The notes below the pieces were generated by a model, which did not search any database, had not been told where the DNA came from, and was given only the letters and a program-made list of their open reading frames with translations. 7,636 nucleotides of DNA from DASQGA01 sp035535315. GTDB taxonomy: Bacteria > Actinomycetota > Thermoleophilia > Gaiellales > Gaiellaceae. Shown one piece after another: positions 1 through 4,088 of the stretch. The position numbers were made by a program, and so were the translations under genes. How positions within the stretch are numbered: position 1 is the stretch's first letter; each line of letters opens with the position of its first letter. The DNA lies in assembly GCA_035535315.1 (NCBI GenBank), contig DATLQD010000095.1, forward strand, positions 1 through 7,636. Direction: 5' to 3'.

Positions 1-2
1 AG

Positions 3-86
3 TGCGGATGAGAGGACTTGAACCTCCACGCCCTTTCGGGCACACGGACCTGAACCGTGCGCGTCTACCAATTCCGCCACATCCGC
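3..86 (-). tRNA. tRNA-Leu, anticodon CAG
   Basis: Read on the minus strand the molecule folds as a class II tRNA. The acceptor stem is GCGGATG paired with CATCCGC, with discriminator A at base 3. The D-arm contains GAATTGGTAGA, and the anticodon stem CACGG/CCGTG encloses loop TTCAGGT, so the anticodon is CAG (bases 50-52), reading CUG. A long variable arm (GCCC-GAAA-GGGC) is diagnostic of Leu/Ser/Tyr-type tRNAs. The T-loop is TTCAAGT on a 5-bp stem whose first pair is G-T. The bases after the discriminator on this strand are C and T, so CCA is not encoded and must be added by a nucleotidyltransferase, as is usual in actinobacteria. The 84-base length fits. No broken or duplicated 3' end that would suggest an integration site is visible inside the window. 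Confidence 0.97.
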
Positions 87-123
87 GTGGGCGCGGAGAT
101 TTTAGCTGGCGCCGACGACCGGC

Positions 124-363
124 TCAGCGGCGGGGCCGGCCGTCGTGCTTCTCGATCACCGGCAAGCTCTCGAGGTCGCGCTGGACGCTCGCCGCGAAGT
201 CATCGTCTCCATCCCCCTGGACGACCGTAAGCTTTTCCTTCCGGCGCCTCCGGGAACGCACCTGCCGGGCGTCCGCTCCGACCGCAGCCGTGAGGCGGGG
301 CCACTCGGCCCCGACCACCAGCAGAACGGCGGCCACGAGGAGCACGATCGCAAGGATCCCCAC
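124..363 (-). CDS. Small single-span membrane protein with basic linker, unknown function
   Basis: This 79-residue product is not one I can assign to a named family. Residues 2-18 form a hydrophobic N-terminal segment (GILAIVLLVAAVLLVVG), either a membrane anchor or an uncleaved signal. It is followed by a stretch rich in Arg/Lys (about 33-44, RQVRSRRRRKEK) and an acidic patch (GDGDDD). By the positive-inside rule the basic tail should be cytoplasmic. The start is GTG at 363. A TACAAT hexamer ends 6 bases before it and there is no Shine-Dalgarno sequence, so the transcript may be leaderless. The tRNA-Leu lies 37 bp downstream on the same strand. The organised pattern of one span, basic segment and polar tail supports a real gene over a chance frame, as does the promoter-like hexamer at the right distance. 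Conservation has not been tested. Confidence 0.68.
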   Translation of the reverse strand: MGILAIVLLVAAVLLVVGAEWPRLTAAVGADARQVRSRRRRKEKLTVVQGDGDDDFAASVQRDLESLPVIEKHDGRPRR

Positions 364-369
364 GCCTGA

Positions 370-375
370 ATTGTA
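370..375 (-). promoter_or_regulatory. Putative -10 box for a leaderless transcript
   Basis: The minus strand reads TACAAT, then 6 bases, then the GTG start of the small membrane protein at 363. This places the expected transcription start on the G of the start codon. I see no convincing -35 at 16-18 bp upstream, which is common for actinobacterial promoters. Part of the 79-bp divergent gap 364-442. Confidence 0.45.
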
Positions 376-442
376 GACCTGGCCCCACCAGCTTCGCTCG
401 TTCGGGACTCAATCCCTGCGCGCAGGTGCCGATATCTGCCGC

Positions 443-613
443 ATGTCCCCGAACGTGCTCCTGCCACTCCTGTTCGTGATGGCGTGGGCCACCATCGCAA
501 GGGCGGTGCTGGTCTTCACGCAGAAGCTCCCGCCCACCTGCCCGCAATGCTGGCTGCGCTACGAGCGCCGCCGCCTGGGCGAGCAGGTTTGCGCCTGTCA
601 CCACTCCGACTAG
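443..613 (+). CDS. 56-residue membrane-anchored protein with CxxC...CxCHH tail
   Basis: A short frame begins at ATG 443 and ends at TAG 611-613. Residues 5-25 are hydrophobic (VLLPLLFVMAWATIARAVLV) and look like one membrane span. The soluble tail then carries C33-P-Q-C36 and, after a basic segment (RYERRRLG), C50-A-C52-H53-H54. Four cysteines and two histidines in 22 residues form a plausible zinc-ribbon-like or other metal or redox site. I recognise no named family, and the metal is an inference. No Shine-Dalgarno sequence precedes the ATG. GATATC ends 6 bases upstream and is only a poor -10 match, so a leaderless start is possible but weak. The gene diverges from the small membrane protein on its left and its stop overlaps the dedA stop. 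The clean hydrophobic-then-CxxC architecture is the main reason to call it. Confidence 0.68.
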   Translation: MSPNVLLPLLFVMAWATIARAVLVFTQKLPPTCPQCWLRYERRRLGEQVCACHHSD

Positions 614-1209
614 GGCCGAGCGAGCTGCCGCCGGCGCCGGTACCACCGCGCCGCTTCCACCGCGCCTGCGATCCCGAACGCGATCACGAGCGCCAGCACT
701 AGTCCCTTCCACGGCTCCTCCTCGAAGGCCTTGCCGCCGAAGTAGCCAACCAAGGCCGCGTAGCTGCCCCAGATGACGCCCGCAGCAAGATCGAAGGGGA
801 TGAACTTCCGCCAGGGCATCGCGAGCATGCCGGCGGCGAGGGTCACAGCGGTGCGCCCGCCCGGGATGAAGCGTGCGACCACGATCAGGTAGCCACCGCG
901 CTCCTGCAATGTGCGCTCCGCCCAGTCCAGCCGCTTGCGCTTCTCGCCTGCAAACAGCTTCCGCTGCACCCAAGGGCCCGCGAAGCGCCCGATTGTGAAG
1001 GACGTCGTGTCTCCGACGAACGCTCCGAGGGCCGCGGCCAGGATGATCAGAGGGAGGACGAGATCTCCGCTCGCGGCGAGCACGCCCGCGGTGATGACCG
1101 ACGTCTCGCTCGGCACCAACGGAAAGACCGCGTCGAGCGCCGCGATCACGAAGATGAAGACGTAGGCCCAGTTCGAGCCGGAGATGTGGTCGGTGAGAGA
1201 CTCGAACAC
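610..1209 (-). CDS. DedA family (SNARE-associated, PF09335) membrane protein
   Basis: A 199-residue multi-span inner membrane protein of the DedA/VTT superfamily. Family members are linked to membrane homeostasis, proton-driven transport and flipping of lipid carriers; the substrate of this one is unknown. Family signatures are visible: an acidic residue in the re-entrant region LVPSETSVITAG (E35), GDTTSFTIGR (D67), and ARFIPGGRTAVTLAAGM with the two arginines R113 and R119 known to be essential in E. coli DedA proteins. Hydrophobic segments lie near 14-33, 38-66, 106-130, 140-158 and 168-187, and the C-terminus is strongly basic (RWYRRRRQ). Length matches the family. The start is GTG at 1209; an in-frame TAA lies just upstream, and GAGG sits 4 bases before it. 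It follows cofE by 48 bp on the same strand, so co-transcription is possible, but an 11-bp inverted repeat lies between them and DedA has no known role in F420 metabolism. Confidence 0.93.
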   Translation of the reverse strand: MFESLTDHISGSNWAYVFIFVIAALDAVFPLVPSETSVITAGVLAASGDLVLPLIILAAALGAFVGDTTSFTIGRFAGPWVQRKLFAGEKRKRLDWAERTLQERGGYLIVVARFIPGGRTAVTLAAGMLAMPWRKFIPFDLAAGVIWGSYAALVGYFGGKAFEEEPWKGLVLALVIAFGIAGAVEAARWYRRRRQLARP

Positions 1210-1222
1210 GGCGCCTCGAGGT

Positions 1223-1260
1223 TAGATGGTTGGGCCCGCCAATTACCGACCAACCATCTA
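1223..1260. repeat. 11-bp perfect inverted repeat across the cofE stop and dedA upstream region
   Basis: The left arm TAGATGGTTGG (1223-1233) and right arm CCAACCATCTA (1250-1260) are perfectly complementary around a 16-base loop. On the minus-strand transcript the first arm begins with the cofE stop codon itself (TAG, 1258-1260). No T-run follows, so it is not a textbook intrinsic terminator. It could be an operator for dedA, an RNA stem protecting the end of the F420 message, or a weak or factor-assisted terminator. A TAnnnT hexamer (TAACCT, minus strand, 1219-1224) overlaps the edge of one arm and lies 9 bases before the dedA start, which favours a regulatory role slightly. Confidence 0.6.
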
Positions 1261-1968
1261 GGGGAAGAGGTCGCGCTCCGCTGGCATGATCAGCTCCCGG
1301 GCGGAGCCTTCTCCGGCCGGGGGATCAAAGCCACGAACGAGCGCGGCCGGCACACCTCTCGCCTTGCCCATCACGAGCTCGGCGGCGCCCGCCAGCTCGT
1401 CGGCCACCGCGACGAGGGTCGACTGCAGGCGGTAGCCGCGGCGGTCGGAGGTTCCGCGCAGATCGAGGAGAGGCTCGAGCCCGGCGAGCCCGATCGCCAC
1501 GTCAGTCGTTCCCTGCCGCCACGCGCGTCCGAACGAGTCGCTCACGATCACAGCCGGGGCGAGGCCGAAACGGACGCTGAGCCCGTCCCGCAAGCTCCGA
1601 GCCGATGCGTCGGGATCCACCGGCAGGAGCACCAGGGTGCCTTCCTCGGGCGCGTTCGAGCGGTCAACGCCCGCGCTCGCGCAGACGAATCCGTGCGCGG
1701 TCTCGGCGATCACGAGCTCGCCGCGCCGACGCCGGACGCTGCGCGCCTCGCGGAGAATCACGCCCTGGTAGTCGTCCGTGCGCTCGATCCGGCCCTCTGC
1801 CTTCGAGACGACCTTCTGGGCGACCACGAGGACGTCGCCGCTCTCGAGCCCACCCAGGGCCGCGAGAGCATCGCCGAGGAGGCGAAGCAGGTCGTCTCCG
1901 GGCCCCACCTCGGGGACGCCCAGGAGGGGCAGAATCCGGAGCCCGCCATGATCGGCCAGGATGCTCAC
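1258..1968 (-). CDS. cofE: Coenzyme F420-0:L-glutamate ligase, single-domain (CofE)
   Basis: This enzyme adds L-glutamate to F420-0 and then gamma-linked glutamates, using GTP and divalent metal, in the cytoplasm. Family motifs run in order: VLVVAQKVVSKAEGR (about 46-60), HGFVCASAGVDRSNA (92-106), a DPDASAR loop (118-124), and SDSFGRAWRQGTTDVAIG (143-160). The acidic residues in the GVDRSN and SDSFGR segments are in the region known to bind metal in archaeal CofE. DLRGTSDRRGYRL and LVMGKARGVPAALVRG complete the fold. At 236 residues it is the archaeal-type stand-alone form. The chain ends in LIMPAERDLFP, about where the fused actinobacterial FbiB passes into its FMN-binding nitroreductase-like domain, and that domain is absent. 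The start is GTG at 1968, overlapping the npdG stop in GTGA, with no Shine-Dalgarno sequence, suggesting translational coupling. Last of the cofD-npdG-cofE run. Confidence 0.95.
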   Translation of the reverse strand: MSILADHGGLRILPLLGVPEVGPGDDLLRLLGDALAALGGLESGDVLVVAQKVVSKAEGRIERTDDYQGVILREARSVRRRRGELVIAETAHGFVCASAGVDRSNAPEEGTLVLLPVDPDASARSLRDGLSVRFGLAPAVIVSDSFGRAWRQGTTDVAIGLAGLEPLLDLRGTSDRRGYRLQSTLVAVADELAGAAELVMGKARGVPAALVRGFDPPAGEGSARELIMPAERDLFP

Positions 1969-2564
1969 TCGTCGAGCCCGGTGATCCGAATCCCGGCGTT
2001 CGCCTTGTAGGTGCGATTCACGTTCAGGAGGACAGCGGTCAATGTCTCGAGCCAGCGGGCTACCTCGAGGCGCCCGGCATCGACCGCTCGACCCTCGACG
2101 AGCCGTTCTGCTAGGCCGCCCACGATCGCCTTCGCCTCGGGATCGTCTCCGGCGAGAAGCACGTCCTCGTCGAGGGGCACCTCGGACCGCGCGAGCAGCT
2201 TCGCGCTGACCGTGTGGAAGCCGGCGACGACGATCGAAGCGGGCGCGGTCCGCTGCGCGATCTCCGCGAGAGAGATCGGACCGGCCTGGGCGCCCGGCTT
2301 CCCGTCACGAAAGACGATTGGGGCCGCGACGCTGACGATGATCTTGCCCACGAGCCGGTCGCGTATCCCCTGCACAGTCTCCTCCACGCCATCCGGCGGC
2401 ACCGACAGAAAAACGAGATCCGCCGACTGGCACGCGACCGCGTTCGGAACCAGCTCTCCCCGAGGGTTTCGCGACCCCAGCACCACCTCTTCGCCGAGCG
2501 CCCGGAGGCGGGTGGCAAGCCCCCGTCCGAAGTCGCCGCTTCCGCCGACGATCGCAATCCTCAC
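1965..2564 (-). CDS. npdG: F420-dependent NADP reductase (Fno/NpdG)
   Basis: This cytoplasmic enzyme passes hydride between F420H2 and NADP+, linking the F420 pool to NADPH. The N-terminal Rossmann fold shows MRIAIVGGSGDFGRGLA (1-17) and SRNP (31-34), where the arginine usually contacts the 2'-phosphate of NADP. The central and C-terminal parts, AGFHTVSAKLL (114-124), DVLLAGDDPEA (134-144) and RLVEGRAVDAGRLEVARWLE (154-173), match the archaeal Fno pattern. At 199 residues it is shorter than the archaeal enzymes I know (about 212 or more). The shortfall appears to lie just after SRNP, where roughly 18 residues of helix and loop are missing before QSADLVFLSVP. The start is GTG at 2564, inside the cofD stop (GTGA). 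It sits between two biosynthesis genes, so carrier synthesis and its redox partner would be made together. Direction of flow in vivo cannot be read from sequence. Confidence 0.93.
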   Translation of the reverse strand: MRIAIVGGSGDFGRGLATRLRALGEEVVLGSRNPRGELVPNAVACQSADLVFLSVPPDGVEETVQGIRDRLVGKIIVSVAAPIVFRDGKPGAQAGPISLAEIAQRTAPASIVVAGFHTVSAKLLARSEVPLDEDVLLAGDDPEAKAIVGGLAERLVEGRAVDAGRLEVARWLETLTAVLLNVNRTYKANAGIRITGLDE

Positions 2565-3490
2565 GTGAGCGCTTCCACCACGCCTCGGCCGATCTCCTCT
2601 CGTTCGAGGGGGTCAACCATAACCGTGGGCACGACGACCGCCCGCAGGCCGAGCGCCTCGATCGCAGGGGCAAGCTCTGCGTCGGCCAAGTCGACGACGA
2701 ACGTTGAGACGAGCTCGGCGTACAGGCGGGCGACCCCGAGTGCGCTCGGCTCGTGACCGAGTCCGCTCAGCATTTCGGCGAGCGGCCCGCGGAGCGCGCG
2801 ACCGCCGACGATCGGCGAGACCGCGACGGCGTCTTCGCGTCGCACCGCCACCGCAGCGCGGATACCCGGCACAGCCAGAATCGGGTCGATCGAGACGAAG
2901 GGGTTCGAGGGCGCGATGACGATACGGTCCGCCGCAGCGAGGGCCTCCAAGACGCCAGGTGCCGGGCTCGCGGCCTCTGCGCCTTCGAAGCGGACGCCGA
3001 GCACCGGATCGGTGTGCCTGCGGCCCACGAACCAGCTCTGAAAGTCGAGCTCGCCGGCATCGGTAGCCAGGATCGTCCGCACGCGCTCGTCGGACGCCGG
3101 CAGCAGACGGGTTTCAACGCCGAGCGCTGCTGCAATCCGGGCCGTGACCGTCGAGAGAGGCTCGCCTGAGCGGAGCGCGGACGTCCGCACCAGGTGGAGC
3201 CCGATGTCCCGGTCGCCGAGCGTGAACCACGAGTCGGCCCCGAGCTGCTCCGCAATGGCAAGCGCGTTCGTGGTCTCGTCGCGAACGCCCCAGCCTCGCT
3301 CTTCGTCGAGAAGGCCGGCGAGGGTGTAGAGGACCGTGTCGAGATCCGGGGAGACCTGAAGCCCGAGAAACTCGAGGTCGTCTCCCACGTTCACGATCGC
3401 GGTGACCGTTGACGGTCTCACCGCCCGGGCCAGGGCGTCGACCATGCGCGACCCTCCGAGGCCACCGCACAGCACCGCGAAGTCAAGCAT
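2561..3490 (-). CDS. cofD: 2-phospho-L-lactate (or phosphoenolpyruvyl) transferase, CofD/FbiA
   Basis: CofD transfers the phospho-acid moiety from the guanosine-diphosphate-activated intermediate made by CofC onto Fo, giving F420-0 or dehydro-F420-0. The 309-residue length is normal. Visible hallmarks are LCGGLGGSRMVDAL (7-20), the phosphate-binding loop; NVGDDLEFLGLQVSPDLDT (34-52), with the acidic pair expected at the metal site; WFTLGDRDIGLHLVRT (88-103); LDFQSWFVGRRHTDPV (148-163); APSNPFVSIDPILAVPG (193-209), the guanine-side loop; and SPIVGGRALRGPLAEML (225-241). The start is ATG at 3490, the only ATG start in the F420 set. The next gene in the other direction, cofC, starts 13 bp away, so the promoter must overlap cofC coding sequence. 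A TTGACC on the minus strand (3521-3526) is a possible -35, but the matching -10 is poor. First gene of the leftward run and joined to npdG by a 4-bp overlap. Confidence 0.96.
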   Translation of the reverse strand: MLDFAVLCGGLGGSRMVDALARAVRPSTVTAIVNVGDDLEFLGLQVSPDLDTVLYTLAGLLDEERGWGVRDETTNALAIAEQLGADSWFTLGDRDIGLHLVRTSALRSGEPLSTVTARIAAALGVETRLLPASDERVRTILATDAGELDFQSWFVGRRHTDPVLGVRFEGAEAASPAPGVLEALAAADRIVIAPSNPFVSIDPILAVPGIRAAVAVRREDAVAVSPIVGGRALRGPLAEMLSGLGHEPSALGVARLYAELVSTFVVDLADAELAPAIEALGLRAVVVPTVMVDPLEREEIGRGVVEALT

Positions 3491-3491
3491 G

Positions 3492-3497
3492 TAGGCT
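3492..3497 (+). promoter_or_regulatory. Putative -10 box for leaderless cofC-fbiC transcript
   Basis: TAGGCT fits TAnnnT and is followed by exactly 6 bases before the GTG of cofC at 3504, so transcription would begin at or next to the start codon. No Shine-Dalgarno sequence exists in the 13-bp gap. The same geometry (hexamer, 6 bases, GTG) is seen at 363-375. No clear -35 is visible. A 5-bp inverted repeat GCGAG-TG-CTCGC (3500-3511) straddles the cofC start and could be an operator, though arms this short arise by chance in GC-rich DNA. Confidence 0.4.
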
Positions 3498-3503
3498 CAG
3501 CGA

Positions 3504-4088
3504 GTGCTCGCGATCGTGCCGGTCAAAGGCCTGAACGGGGCGAAGACACGGCTCGTCCCGCTCCTCTCCCCGGCCGAGCGGGCGGAGCTGGTGCGGCGGA
3601 TGCTCGCTGAGGTGCTCGCAGCTTGTGCGGAGAGCGAATCCGTCCTGAGCACGCTCGTGGTCACACCGGAGCCGAAGCTGGCCCCCGCCGGTGTCGAGAT
3701 CCTCTTGGATCCCGGTGTCGGGCATGCCGCTGCAGTGGTGTCCGCCCTCGCCGATGATCGCGCCGCGAACGGAGCGCTGGTGGTGATGGCCGATTGCCCG
3801 CTCGCGACCGGCGGCTCGCTCGACCGTCTGGCGAGAGCGGCCACTCCCGTCGCGCTCGTGCCGGCAGTCGACGGCGGCCTGAATGCGCTGGCGCTCTCGA
3901 GCCCGGACATCTTCCAACCCGTCTTCGGAGTGCCGGATGCGGCAGCGCGAACCATCGAGAGTGCGCGTGTTGCGGGCATCGAGCCCGCCGTGGTCGACGA
4001 GCCCCTGCTCGCCTTCGACGTCGACCGCCCCTCTGACCTGAAGCGGCTTCACGGCGGAATCCTCTCACGCGCCGGGGCACGCGCTTGA
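3504..4088 (+). CDS. cofC: Phospholactate/phosphoenolpyruvate guanylyltransferase, CofC/FbiD
   Basis: CofC condenses GTP with a three-carbon phospho-acid (2-phospho-L-lactate, phosphoenolpyruvate or 3-phosphoglycerate, depending on lineage), giving the substrate for CofD. The 194-residue protein has the MobA-like nucleotidyltransferase fold: VPVKGLNGAKTRL at 5-17 (nucleotide-binding signature), VVMADCPLAT at 93-102 (metal-binding Asp), AVDGGLNALAL at 121-131, PVFGVPDAAART at 139-150 and FDVDRPSDLKRL at 171-182. The GGLNAL segment recalls the GGTNAL form of archaeal CofC more than the mycobacterial form as I remember it. The usual F.yGpgS motif is replaced by FGVPDAAAR, which may matter for acceptor choice; I cannot tell which acid is used. 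The start is GTG at 3504, directly before the first beta strand and 13 bp from the divergent cofD. The end overlaps fbiC in TTGA. Confidence 0.94.
   Translation: MLAIVPVKGLNGAKTRLVPLLSPAERAELVRRMLAEVLAACAESESVLSTLVVTPEPKLAPAGVEILLDPGVGHAAAVVSALADDRAANGALVVMADCPLATGGSLDRLARAATPVALVPAVDGGLNALALSSPDIFQPVFGVPDAAARTIESARVAGIEPAVVDEPLLAFDVDRPSDLKRLHGGILSRAGARA

Noticed and set aside
3..86. tRNA-Leu as an attachment site for an integrated element
   Set aside because: No integrase gene and no second copy of the tRNA 3' end are visible in the window. The neighbours are ordinary housekeeping and cofactor genes.
200..973. Minus-strand open frame of 257 codons overlapping dedA and the two small genes
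   Set aside because: Low-complexity Arg/Ala/Gly product without hydrophobic pattern. The DedA frame and the small-gene frames explain the same bases far better.
1186..2010. Plus-strand open frame of 274 codons over cofE
   Set aside because: Antisense to cofE, with no recognisable motif or ribosome site. Third-position GC bias of the real gene keeps this frame open.
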